A stretch of 64,000 nt of DNA. It comes from DAIOEK01 sp964648485 (GTDB taxonomy: Bacteria > Chloroflexota > Anaerolineae > Anaerolineales > Anaerolineaceae). This document shows, piece after piece, positions 1 to 8,528 of this stretch (the stretch's first letter is position 1; every line of letters starts with the position of its first letter). The notes under the pieces are model-generated. The model was not told the DNA's origin, made no database searches, and saw only the letters and a list, made by a program, of their open reading frames with translations. The position numbers were made by a program, and so were the translations under genes. The DNA lies in assembly GCA_964648485.1 (NCBI GenBank), contig CAZYOF010000017.1:4896-68895 (forward strand), written 5' to 3'.

Positions 1-42
1 TCCTTTGGATGGTTTTACGCAACCTTCACCTTTTTCCACCAT
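1..42 (-). CDS. 5' end of an unidentified minus-strand gene
   Basis: Only the first 14 codons lie in the window, reading MVEKGEGCVKPSKG. The start is chosen because a strong ribosome-binding site (AAAGGAGAA) lies 2-3 bases before this ATG. An in-frame ATG at position 78 lacks such a site. The gene runs off the left edge and lies 63 bases downstream of the trmO stop in the same direction, so the two may be co-transcribed. The family cannot be recognised from so few residues. Confidence 0.45.
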   Translation of the reverse strand, partial: MVEKGEGCVKPSKG

Positions 43-105
43 AAGTTCTCCTTTCTTAACGGGTGCTTGTATTGCCATTATTATGTATATATTAGTATAG
101 CAATT

Positions 106-564
106 TTATTTATATTTTCTATCTGTATACCATCCGGTATTTTTCGGAGCAAAACTATCAAATTCAGGAATATAAGGTTTGATGTCAACTAAGGGGGTGC
201 CATCAAGCATATCAGCCCCAATAAAATCCAGTTGACCACTTTGAACCGATACTAATTCGACAATAGATATTCCCAAATGGTTAGGGCGGTTTGGATATCT
301 GGTTGAAAAAATGCCATGATAGTTGTCATCCAGAAAAGGCTTAACTTTCAGTTGAAAACCTTCTCCATAATTATGGAATGTATATAACAAGATAATGTAG
401 GAAAAACCATCTAAGTCAAGAAGCCCTTCTTGGTATTCTTCCTTAATAATTACTGAACCGGGTATCTTAGACCTGGCCGATTGTATAGGCATAATATCAA
501 TATCAGTATTGGAAAAGGGAGTATGGATGGTTCCAATAGGTTCTAACTCATATCGTTGAAACAT
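106..564 (-). CDS. trmO: TrmO/TsaA-type tRNA (N6-threonylcarbamoyladenosine37-N6)-methyltransferase
   Basis: The 152-residue protein is the single-domain TrmO (TsaA, YaeB-like) type, which uses S-adenosylmethionine to methylate t6A at position 37 of certain tRNAs. It starts with the family's N-terminal strand (EPIGTIHTPF) and carries the conserved RYPNRPNHLGIS segment at residues 89-100, followed by the IGADMLDGTPLVDIKPY stretch typical of the fold. It is a little shorter than two-domain TrmO of enterobacteria and lacks their C-terminal extension. It lies 22 bases downstream of the XRE-cupin gene. Many archaeal and bacterial single-domain homologues are untested, so the exact tRNA substrate is inferred from the family. 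Confidence 0.85.
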   Translation of the reverse strand: MFQRYELEPIGTIHTPFSNTDIDIMPIQSARSKIPGSVIIKEEYQEGLLDLDGFSYIILLYTFHNYGEGFQLKVKPFLDDNYHGIFSTRYPNRPNHLGISIVELVSVQSGQLDFIGADMLDGTPLVDIKPYIPEFDSFAPKNTGWYTDRKYK

Positions 565-586
565 ATTTGACTATTACTTTTGAAAT

Positions 587-1231
587 TCAAATTACTGAAA
601 CCGACATTGGCATGATATGTTTTGATATCACGCTTTGATCGAACTCATCCTGATGCACAATCAACAAGAATTGAGACTCATCACTAGAACCGTTTTCCCA
701 GCAATGCGGACGTGTGGATTCAAATATCAGGCTATCGCCTTGTTCTAAAATAAATACTTGATTTTCAATGGTGTATTTGATTTTACCCCGAAGGCAGTAG
801 ATATATTCATGACCAGGGTGTTCAGCCGGAGAGTTACAAACAGATTCACCCGGTTTTAGAGTAATACGAAAAGATTGAATAGAGAGATTGAAGTATTTCT
901 GACTTAAGTTTTCGAGCAAGCTCTCACTGAATTCTTCTTTCGTTGTCGAAGATGATTTAGTAAAAACAATTCTGCTCAAATTTTCTTCCGATTGAAAGAG
1001 AGCAACAATGGGTACCCCAAGTGAATTGGCAATCTGATAGAGTGTATTTACAGAAGGAGATATCTTCCCATTTTCAACCAGGCTAAGAGTATTAATATTC
1101 AAACCACTCATTTGAGATAGCTTTTTTAGGGATATTGATCTTGCTTTTCTGATTGATTTGATTTGTTGACCAACATTGACTTTTTGTGCTTCATCCTGAT
1201 GGTTGTTATTTAAGATCGCGGGTTTCTCCAT
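587..1231 (-). CDS. XRE-family transcriptional regulator with C-terminal cupin domain
   Basis: This 214-residue protein has an N-terminal helix-turn-helix at about residues 20-80 (GQQIKSIRKARSISLKKLSQ, then NTLSLVENGKISPSVNTL) and a C-terminal cupin at about 130-205 (PGHEYIYCLRGKIKYTIENQ, EQGDSLIF, RPHCWEN). Such proteins are usually repressors that sense a small metabolite in the cupin pocket. A longer reading to 1294 is possible, but the start at 1231 has a GGGAG ribosome-binding site nearby and gives a natural N-terminus. No target operator was identified. It probably controls itself or the adjacent genes, which is inference from position only. Confidence 0.85.
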   Translation of the reverse strand: MEKPAILNNNHQDEAQKVNVGQQIKSIRKARSISLKKLSQMSGLNINTLSLVENGKISPSVNTLYQIANSLGVPIVALFQSEENLSRIVFTKSSSTTKEEFSESLLENLSQKYFNLSIQSFRITLKPGESVCNSPAEHPGHEYIYCLRGKIKYTIENQVFILEQGDSLIFESTRPHCWENGSSDESQFLLIVHQDEFDQSVISKHIMPMSVSVI

Positions 1232-1300
1232 GGATCTACACTCCCACTTAAGTCGAATAGGTTGATGAGAATTATACCAATATAATGATAACAATGATGC

Positions 1301-1337
1301 CGGAAGAATAAACCTACCCCTATATATCAGGGGTAGG
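1301..1337 (-). terminator. rho-independent terminator (minus strand)
   Basis: A perfect 9-bp stem (CCTACCCCT at 1313-1321 with AGGGGTAGG at 1329-1337) closes a 7-base loop. In the minus direction it is followed by a T-rich tract (TTTATTCTT). It lies 28 bases beyond the stop codon of the small membrane protein gene at 1366-1536. Confidence 0.75.
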
Positions 1338-1365
1338 CTGGAAAGGGATAATCTGAAAAATGTTT

Positions 1366-1536
1366 TTAAAGACCTTTAAGTAAATTACCTAATACTAATA
1401 AGACCAGCCCAACAAGAACAAACCAGAATGCAAATGGTGCCAGAGCGCCTATTACGCCAAATTGACCTAATACACCGAGTACACCCAGAACAACTGAAAT
1501 CCAGAAAACTAATTTGGTAGGTGGTGATAATTTCAT
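1366..1536 (-). CDS. 56-residue hydrophobic membrane protein
   Basis: This short gene encodes 56 residues, starting MKLSPPTKLVFW and ending LLVLGNLLKGL. Nearly the whole protein forms two hydrophobic membrane-spanning segments, at about residues 8-28 and 31-52, joined at a Gly/Ala-Pro turn (GVIGALAP). Translation is well supported: GGAGGG lies 6 bases before the ATG, and a terminator follows the stop at 1301-1337. It sits alone between the XRE regulator and the MFS transporter genes. No function is known to me; an accessory subunit or stress-related membrane peptide is possible. Confidence 0.75.
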   Translation of the reverse strand: MKLSPPTKLVFWISVVLGVLGVLGQFGVIGALAPFAFWFVLVGLVLLVLGNLLKGL

Positions 1537-1644
1537 CTTTACCCTCCTCTTGATATTTTTATCAGATTACCCCATCACACCTGAAATTCCACACAAATTT
1601 AGTATATCATGGAATATTTTTGAAACAATAATGCAGGGATTTTT

Positions 1645-2898
1645 TTATTGTTCAGTCTTAATTGATTTCTGTGTGAAAAATAACAGGAAGGCAAGCATTC
1701 TGATAGAAGCAGCTACCAACAAACCACCGGGTAAACCAATTGTGTCTGCCAGGTAGGTACCGATTATTGGAGATAATACAGCTGAGAGATACTGCAGGCT
1801 TTGGGCAAAAGAGACAAAAGTAGCACTGTAACTGGGTGGAATGGTTCGCATCAACTCATCAAAAAATACTAGATCCAATCCTGCCTGGAAAATACCTGCC
1901 AGTCCTGCAAGAACTGCAACAATTTCTACCCTGCCAGAAAAAGCTACCAGAGCAGGATATACCGCTAAACCAAAAGTTGTCCACAGGAGCACAGTTCGGG
2001 TACCTCTGCTTCGGGACCTATTCACCCAGAAAAAATATCCAATGATCATTACTGCTGTGGATGAAGTACTGATTATTCCTATCCAGGTATCTGAAGCCTG
2101 AAGGGTTCGGACATAAAACAAAGGTAATAATGGAGTTGCCAGAGATATTCCAGAAAGAAATATGAACCTTCGCAGCGCAAATTGTATGAATGGCTTCTCA
2201 GAGTTGATTAACAGGAAATATTCCTTAATCGATTCTCCCACCTTCTTGCTTTTATCAATGAAAATTGGTTGGTTGGGTGGCAGTTCCAATTTGCTGGAAA
2301 AGTAAAAACTAATAAGCCCTCCAATGGAGAGCGCTAAAAATACCAACTGATAATTAATGGGAAAGCCAATTTGATCCAGAACCCGACCAACAATTACCAC
2401 GGCGATTGCCGTAGTAAAGCCCATGATCGACCATCGGCGGCTCATTAGTTCGAACCGTCCTTTTGGACCAGCCACCTGACTCATAACCACACTGAATAAT
2501 ATGCTGACAATAGTCTGTGGCAAGGTGGCAGCAGCCCAAATCGATAAAATCCCGAATATTAGATATTCCCGGGGAATCACAAAAGGGGCAATTCCGGTTA
2601 AAGCATATGAAAGGACTACTAAAAGTCTTGCTGCACTAAAGTATGGAACAATGTTATTCCTGGTTTGAAGGAATCGACCAACAAAAATTGCCAGTATTAA
2701 TCCGGTGAGCGCCGGCATGGAAGTCAGCAAACCAATCTGAAAATTGGATGCCCCCAATCGCGTTAAAAATACAGGAAGAAACGGCGCAGCTGCATTTGCC
2801 AGACCGATTCCAATAGCATCTATTTGGACAAAGAGGAAATTTTTCTTCTTGACCTCAGGTCCAATGTTGGGGTGTGTAAACCAATGATAAAGAAACAC
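1645..2898 (-). CDS. MFS-type transporter
   Basis: This 417-residue protein of about 12 hydrophobic segments belongs to the major facilitator superfamily. The N-terminal half shows the layout QIDAIGIGLANAAAPFLPVF, then GASNFQIGLLTSMPALTG, and the loop between helices 2 and 3 (VGRFLQTRN) stands where motif A is normally found. There is a central cytosolic loop around residue 210 (PPNQPIFIDKSKK). Substrate cannot be assigned from sequence; efflux of a small molecule is the usual role. It lies 61 bases downstream of the ABC exporter pair and may share their transcript. Confidence 0.8.
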   Translation of the reverse strand: MFLYHWFTHPNIGPEVKKKNFLFVQIDAIGIGLANAAAPFLPVFLTRLGASNFQIGLLTSMPALTGLILAIFVGRFLQTRNNIVPYFSAARLLVVLSYALTGIAPFVIPREYLIFGILSIWAAATLPQTIVSILFSVVMSQVAGPKGRFELMSRRWSIMGFTTAIAVVIVGRVLDQIGFPINYQLVFLALSIGGLISFYFSSKLELPPNQPIFIDKSKKVGESIKEYFLLINSEKPFIQFALRRFIFLSGISLATPLLPLFYVRTLQASDTWIGIISTSSTAVMIIGYFFWVNRSRSRGTRTVLLWTTFGLAVYPALVAFSGRVEIVAVLAGLAGIFQAGLDLVFFDELMRTIPPSYSATFVSFAQSLQYLSAVLSPIIGTYLADTIGLPGGLLVAASIRMLAFLLFFTQKSIKTEQ

Positions 2899-2959
2899 AA
2901 TACTCTCTTACTGGTTAATACATTAAGCTTGATAGATTGATTCTATCCTGAATATTAGA

Positions 2960-4768
2960 TTACTTGCTGATTTCTAGATCTAACTTTTCCTCAGATTCTC
3001 TGATAAATTGCTGCGTATATAACTGATAATAATGACCGCGTTTACTCAACAATTCGTGATGTGTACCGGATTCCTGAATTTTACCCTGATCAATATATAA
3101 GATCCTATCGGCTCTTTTAATCGTGGACAATCGGTGAGCGATGATAAAGCTTGTCCTTCCTTCCGTTAAGGTTTCCATACCTTTCTGAATCATCGCTTCA
3201 GTTAATGTATCGACAGAACTGGTGGCTTCATCCATAATGAATATCTCTGGATTTGCTAAAATAGCGCGTGCTAGACTGATGAGCTGTTTTTGACCAACAG
3301 AAAGCTGGTTGCCACCCTCACCGACCTCCTGATCATACTGCTTTTCGAGTGTCATGATGAATTCATGTGCGCCAGCAGCTTTTGCAGCATTTTCAACCTC
3401 GGTATCACTGGCTTTGAGCCTTCCATACCTGATATTTTCACGAATAGTGCCAGAGAATAGATGTGGAGTTTGCAGCACAACGCCAATCCTCGATTGGATA
3501 GAATTTAATGAGATATCTCGATAATCTATACCACCAATCCGGATCGTGCCATTTCTTGGTTCATAAAACCGGCAGAGCAGGTTGACAATCGTTGTTTTTC
3601 CACCCCCGGTGGGTCCCACCAGGGCTATTTTTTCTCCGGGTTTGACTAGCAGCGAAAAATCGTGTAACACGGGTTTCTCAGATTCATAAAAGAAATCAAC
3701 ATGATCGAACTCAATTTCACTGATAATAGAACCTGGATTCAAGCTATCTGGTTTTTCCTGAATATCTGGTATGGCGTCTATCAAGGAGAAAATCCGTTCT
3801 GCCGATGCAATAGCATGCTGTAATTCTGCATATACTCTTGCCAGGTCTTGAATAGGCCACATCATGAAGACAATATATGAAACAAATGCCTGGATACCTC
3901 CGATGGTGATGAAACCCGGAGCTACCTGGTAACCTCCATACCACAATACAGCAGCAAGTGCGAGTGAGCTGATGATTTGCACTACTGGCAAAAATAATGC
4001 AGAAAGCCATGCAGCGCGGAAGCCTGAGCGGTACATATCTCCAGTAAGGATTTTAAATTCATTCAGGTTTTCTTCTTCCCGGACCAGAGCTTTTACAATT
4101 CTCACTCCGGTAATATTTTCATTGAATGATGCAGTAATTTTTGAATTTATCTTCCGAACCCTTCTAAATTGGACAAGTATTCTTTTTCTGATTTCAATAC
4201 CAGCATAAACAAGAATAGGGATGATGATAATTACAATTAATGCCAGCCTCCAGTTGATGCGAAGCATAAAGTAAGCGGATGTTGCCACATTAATTACTGC
4301 CCAGGTGGAATCAAGCAAACCCCAGGTGATCATATCTGACACTCTTTCAGAATCCGAGGTAACCCGAGACATCATCCAGCCAACTGGTGTTTTGCTGTAA
4401 TAACTTAATGAAAGTTCCTGCAGGTGAGTAAACATCCTGTTACGTAAGTCGTAACGAATTTTTTCACCTAGCATGGATACAACAAAAATAAATACAAATA
4501 CTAACAGAGCCTGAACAAGAAGTAGTCCACCATATTGCAATAATAGTTGTTGAAGCACAGGAACATTTTTAAGAACAATTCCTTCATCAATGATCCTTTT
4601 GCTTAAGAATGTAAAGTACCCATCCAAAATGGATACAAATGCGATGGCTAATAGAAATGTGATGAAAGACCGGTAATGTGGTTTTATCAGCTCAACAATT
4701 CGGCGAAAAGTCTGTTGTGTAAAGGATGAAGAAAAATCTTCTTCATCAAATTCTTCATAATCCGACAT
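2960..4768 (-). CDS. ABC exporter half-transporter, catalytic-site Walker B partner
   Basis: The 602-residue protein has an N-terminal six-helix exporter membrane domain (to about residue 330) fused to an ATPase domain. Motifs visible are Walker A GPTGGGKTT near residue 383, signature LSVGQ near 488, and Walker B IFIMDEATSS near 507 with the normal catalytic Glu, plus the switch histidine in IIAHRLS. The signature has Val in place of the second Gly of LSGGQ. Its start overlaps the end of the upstream exporter gene by 14 bases, which suggests translational coupling. Together they should form a heterodimeric MsbA/TM287-288-like exporter of lipids or drugs. Substrate is unknown. Confidence 0.88.
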   Translation of the reverse strand: MSDYEEFDEEDFSSSFTQQTFRRIVELIKPHYRSFITFLLAIAFVSILDGYFTFLSKRIIDEGIVLKNVPVLQQLLLQYGGLLLVQALLVFVFIFVVSMLGEKIRYDLRNRMFTHLQELSLSYYSKTPVGWMMSRVTSDSERVSDMITWGLLDSTWAVINVATSAYFMLRINWRLALIVIIIIPILVYAGIEIRKRILVQFRRVRKINSKITASFNENITGVRIVKALVREEENLNEFKILTGDMYRSGFRAAWLSALFLPVVQIISSLALAAVLWYGGYQVAPGFITIGGIQAFVSYIVFMMWPIQDLARVYAELQHAIASAERIFSLIDAIPDIQEKPDSLNPGSIISEIEFDHVDFFYESEKPVLHDFSLLVKPGEKIALVGPTGGGKTTIVNLLCRFYEPRNGTIRIGGIDYRDISLNSIQSRIGVVLQTPHLFSGTIRENIRYGRLKASDTEVENAAKAAGAHEFIMTLEKQYDQEVGEGGNQLSVGQKQLISLARAILANPEIFIMDEATSSVDTLTEAMIQKGMETLTEGRTSFIIAHRLSTIKRADRILYIDQGKIQESGTHHELLSKRGHYYQLYTQQFIRESEEKLDLEISK

Positions 4769-6563
4769 GTTTTATTTCCTTCTCAAGTGCAGCGTCGATG
4801 CGTGTTTGTAAATCAAATATCTTTTTATACATGCCATCTGTTTTTATGAGGTCCTTGTGCGTTCCTCGCTGGATAACCTTCCCTTTATCAAATACCAGAA
4901 TCAAATTTGCTCCCATAATACTCTGGATGCGGTGAGCGATGATAAAGGTAGTGCGGTTCTTCATTAAGTTATCAAGAGCTGCTCGAATTACAGATTCGGT
5001 TTCGAGGTCTATTGCTGAAGTAGAATCATCGAGTATCAGAATTCGGGGATTTTTCAGTAATGTTCTGGCAATAGCAACCCTCTGTTTCTGTCCGCCAGAG
5101 AGGGTAACCCCTTTTTCCCCAACAAGGGTTTTATACCCGCTGGGGAAAGTCTCAATCACATCATGAATGGCAGAAGAACGGGCAGCTTCATATACCTCTT
5201 CAGGAGATACTTCCCTCCCTACGCCATAGGTGATGTTTTCAAATATTGTTCTCGAGAATAAGAATGGTTCCTGTTCTACGATACCAATTTGCTCTCGTAA
5301 TAATCTACGGGAGTATTTGCGAATATCTACACCATCTAGCTTGATGGTACCTTCAGCAGCATCATAGAAGCGGGGTAATAAATTTACAAGGGATGTTTTT
5401 CCTGATCCTGTGGAGCCTAAGAGAGCTACAATTTCCCCGGGTTTTATGTGGAAAGAAATGCCTTTTAATATATCGTGGTCTTTCTCATAGGCAAATCCCA
5501 CATTCTCAAAAGTAATTTCACCTTTGATATTACCGTCTGGAATATATTCCGCATAATCAAGGTCTTCCCGTTCCTGAGAGATGATCTGGGTTACGCGCTG
5601 GTAAGAAACCATACCGGTGGAGGCTTGAACAATGAGCCTACCCAGGTTGCGCATCGGGAATATCAGATAAACCACCAGTCCTGCATATGCCAGGTAAGTG
5701 CCAACAGTAATCTCTCCATTGATTGCCATCATCGCACCAATATAGTATCCAGCCAATAGCTGCATACCACACAAAGTGTCAGAGATTGGCCAAAAAAGGG
5801 AATGCATTTTGTTAAGCCTTTTACCCCGTTTATATTTTTCGGCGTTATCCGCTTCAAACTTGGCAATTTCATAGTCTTGCCTGGCATAAGCCTTAACTAC
5901 CCGAACACCTGTAAGCTTCTCTTGCAGCGTTGTGGAAAGCGTAGCTTCCTGTTCCTGATACGCCTCATAAGCAGCAGTAACTTTTTTAAAAAAGTACATT
6001 GAAACAATCAGAATAATTGGAATCACTATGATGGATATCCAGGCCAGCTTCTGATTTAGATTTAACATAGCGATAAAGTTGATGGTAAATAGTAGAATGA
6101 TGCGTCCAACCGCTATTGCCTGATCTGCAAAGAAGCGGCGCATTGCATCCACATCAGACGTACACCTTTGAATAAGCTCACCAGTGGCGGTTTCTGCATG
6201 GTAGCTAAAGCTTAATCGTTGAATGTGGTCAAAAAGGTAATTGCGTAAACGCCGTACCACACCTTCCGCTGTTTTTGCTGCCAATGATCCGCTGATGAAG
6301 GAGCATCCGCCTTCTACAACAGCAAGACCGATAAAGCCCGCAGCAACCCATGGGATAAGATTGTAATGACCTGGTGATAAAACGTTATCAATGAAATATC
6401 GTAAAAGCAGGTAAGTGCCTGTTTTGGATAATGCTGAGATCCCAACCGCGACCGTAGCTGCCAGGTAGAGCCAGCGAAAACCAGAAAGCATTCGCCATAA
6501 CCCAAGTAATCGGTTTTTAGATATGGAATTTTTTAAATCATATACAGTTGATGATGCTGCCAC
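4755..6563 (-). CDS. ABC exporter half-transporter with degenerate ATPase site
   Basis: The 602-residue protein has the same layout as its downstream partner: six membrane helices, then an ATPase domain with Walker A GSTGSGKTS near residue 381, canonical signature LSGGQKQR near 487 and Walker B RILILDDSTSA near 508. The residue after the Walker B Asp is Asp rather than the catalytic Glu. In characterised heterodimeric exporters (for example TM287/TM288) this substitution marks a degenerate, non-hydrolysing nucleotide site. First gene of the pair; its start faces the mutase gene across a 318-base intergenic region. Confidence 0.88.
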   Translation of the reverse strand: MAASSTVYDLKNSISKNRLLGLWRMLSGFRWLYLAATVAVGISALSKTGTYLLLRYFIDNVLSPGHYNLIPWVAAGFIGLAVVEGGCSFISGSLAAKTAEGVVRRLRNYLFDHIQRLSFSYHAETATGELIQRCTSDVDAMRRFFADQAIAVGRIILLFTINFIAMLNLNQKLAWISIIVIPIILIVSMYFFKKVTAAYEAYQEQEATLSTTLQEKLTGVRVVKAYARQDYEIAKFEADNAEKYKRGKRLNKMHSLFWPISDTLCGMQLLAGYYIGAMMAINGEITVGTYLAYAGLVVYLIFPMRNLGRLIVQASTGMVSYQRVTQIISQEREDLDYAEYIPDGNIKGEITFENVGFAYEKDHDILKGISFHIKPGEIVALLGSTGSGKTSLVNLLPRFYDAAEGTIKLDGVDIRKYSRRLLREQIGIVEQEPFLFSRTIFENITYGVGREVSPEEVYEAARSSAIHDVIETFPSGYKTLVGEKGVTLSGGQKQRVAIARTLLKNPRILILDDSTSAIDLETESVIRAALDNLMKNRTTFIIAHRIQSIMGANLILVFDKGKVIQRGTHKDLIKTDGMYKKIFDLQTRIDAALEKEIKHVGL

Positions 6564-6881
6564 GATAATCTCCTGCGCTTGTATAATGCGCGGATGTCAT
6601 TCTAAACTAATGAGAGCGTTACGTCAAACTACCTTCACTTATTCGAGTGGAAAGAGTACCCGATTTTCGTGTATAATATTTTTACTCATTTGTTAGTAAG
6701 GTTCTATACAAAATTCGAGTAGATGATTGATCAAACGTCTGCATATCAGGCGTTTAGATCTTATAGCAAGCAATTTTTAGCAGCACAAAATATAAATAAA
6801 TATACATGGTCTAACTACTCATAAACTAGAGATTATTTGGGTCTTATAAGTGAGTAAACGGCTCCCTTGAAAGGAGGAATT
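6564..6881. other. divergent intergenic region with a palindromic hairpin
   Basis: These 318 bases separate the minus-strand ABC exporter genes from the plus-strand mutase operon, so promoters for both must lie here. The clearest structure is an inverted repeat at 6733-6755, AAACGTCTG / CAGGCGTTT with a 5-base spacer. It could be an operator or an RNA hairpin. No cobalamin riboswitch consensus was recognised, although the downstream gene looks B12-dependent. The only clear translation signal is AAGGAGG just before the ATG at 6882. Confidence 0.5.
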
Positions 6882-8513
6882 ATGGAATCAAAAACGATGA
6901 TTGCGGCAGCAATGGGAGATTGTGTCCATGTAGCCGGCATTAACCGGTTCATGAATCTGGCTGAACAAACCGGGTGGAAGGTAATCTACCTCGGACCGGC
7001 AGTCCCCGTAAAAGAAATATCCAGGTCAGCCCGGCAACACAATGCTGACCTTGTCGCTGTCTCATACAGATTAACACCAGAAAATGGAGAGAAACTTTTT
7101 GGTGAACTTGCAGAAGAAATGGATGACCTCTTTAGGGCAGGTGTACGGTTCGCTTTTGGTGGAACACCGCCCCTGGCTGAAAAAGCCGAAAAATTCCCAT
7201 TATTCGAAAAAGTATTTAGCGGAGGAGAAAAGCCAGAAATTACGTTAAGCTACTTGAGAGGCGAAGTTCAGGGCGCCGGTAAGAATCTAATTCCGCCGCA
7301 GAAAGCCATCGATCGAATTTTATGGAAACAACCATATCCAATTATTCGCCATCATTTCGGCTTACCAACTATGGAATTATCACTGGAAGGAATCCACCAG
7401 ATTGCAGAAAGTGGAGTATTGGATGTGATCTCACTTGGCATTGACCAGGATGCGCAGGAGAACTTTTTCCATCCTGAACGTCAGAATCCGTCATCACGCG
7501 GCGCAGGCGGAGTACCGGTTCGCAGCAGAGAAGATTACGAAAATCTCTACCAGGCATCCCGAAAAGGGAATTATCCGCTGATGCGAACTTATTCAGGAAC
7601 GGATGATTTTATCCGCCTGGCTGAGATGTATATCGAAACAATTAACAATGCCTGGTGTGCCATTCCTCTTTTCTGGTTCAATCAGATGGATGGCAGAGGA
7701 CCATGGGATTTAGAGGGATCGATTATCGAACATCAAAATGTGATGAATTGGTATGGTGAACGGGATATTCCAGTAGAACTGAATGAACCCCACCATTGGG
7801 GTATGCGTGATGCACCGGATGTAGTATTTGCTGTTAGTGCTTACCTGGCGGCGTATAATGCCAAACACTTTGGAGTAAAAAATTACATTGCACAATTAAT
7901 GTTTAACAGTCCACCTGATCAGTCTGATGCAAATGACCTGGCGAAAATGGCTGCAATCTTGGATTTAATCCACCCACTGGAAGACAGTAACTTTAAAATT
8001 TGGAAACAGACCCGTACCGGATTACTAAGTTATCCGGTAGATGAAGCCGAAGCGATGGGTCATCTGGCTTCTTCAGTTTATTTGCAGATGGCATTAAAGC
8101 CGCATATTGTTCATGTGGTCGGACACAGTGAAGCGCATCATGCTGCCACCGGAGCAGATGTAATTACCGCAGCTAAAATCGCTTCAAGAGCGATTGATAA
8201 TGCAATACAAGGTGCACCAGATCTTCTCGCAGACCCAAAGGTTCAGGCGAGAAAAAATGAAATCATCAGAGAAGCAAAGATTACATTGAAGGCGATAACC
8301 AACCTGGCAAAAGCATCACAAGGCGATCCGTTTACAAACCCCAAAGTACTTACAAAAGCTGTGGAAGTGGGTATCATGGATGCACCACAATTACGCAATA
8401 ATCCTTTTGCTCGGGGGAAAATCCATACCCGAATTCTACAAGGTGCCTGTGTAGCAGTAGGCGATGATAATAAACCCATCGATGAGACAACCCGCCTGAA
8501 AGAATGGCTTTAA
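6882..8513 (+). CDS. single-chain cobalamin-dependent mutase-like protein
   Basis: The 543-residue protein starts with a B12-binding-like Rossmann domain (about residues 1-110): GDCVHVAG with Asp13, His16 and Gly19, then SYRL at 61-64 and GG at 93-94. The spacing between these blocks fits the B12-binding family, but the first motif reads DxxHxxG instead of DxHxxG. Residues about 130-480 form a larger domain that resembles the TIM-barrel subunit of glutamate mutase in local pattern (IIEHQNVMNWY, HFGVKNYIAQLMFNSPPDQS). The reaction is not known; a carbon-skeleton or amino-group mutase is inferred. The start at 6882 follows AAGGAGG and is preferred over an upstream TTG. An opine-dehydrogenase-like gene follows 15 bases later, so the two probably act in one pathway. 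Confidence 0.7.
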   Translation: MESKTMIAAAMGDCVHVAGINRFMNLAEQTGWKVIYLGPAVPVKEISRSARQHNADLVAVSYRLTPENGEKLFGELAEEMDDLFRAGVRFAFGGTPPLAEKAEKFPLFEKVFSGGEKPEITLSYLRGEVQGAGKNLIPPQKAIDRILWKQPYPIIRHHFGLPTMELSLEGIHQIAESGVLDVISLGIDQDAQENFFHPERQNPSSRGAGGVPVRSREDYENLYQASRKGNYPLMRTYSGTDDFIRLAEMYIETINNAWCAIPLFWFNQMDGRGPWDLEGSIIEHQNVMNWYGERDIPVELNEPHHWGMRDAPDVVFAVSAYLAAYNAKHFGVKNYIAQLMFNSPPDQSDANDLAKMAAILDLIHPLEDSNFKIWKQTRTGLLSYPVDEAEAMGHLASSVYLQMALKPHIVHVVGHSEAHHAATGADVITAAKIASRAIDNAIQGAPDLLADPKVQARKNEIIREAKITLKAITNLAKASQGDPFTNPKVLTKAVEVGIMDAPQLRNNPFARGKIHTRILQGACVAVGDDNKPIDETTRLKEWL

Positions 8514-8528
8514 GAATGGAGATTCGAT

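Noticed and set aside
6564..6881. Cobalamin riboswitch upstream of the mutase gene
   Set aside because: No B12-box consensus or adjacent conserved helices were seen; only a short palindrome is present.
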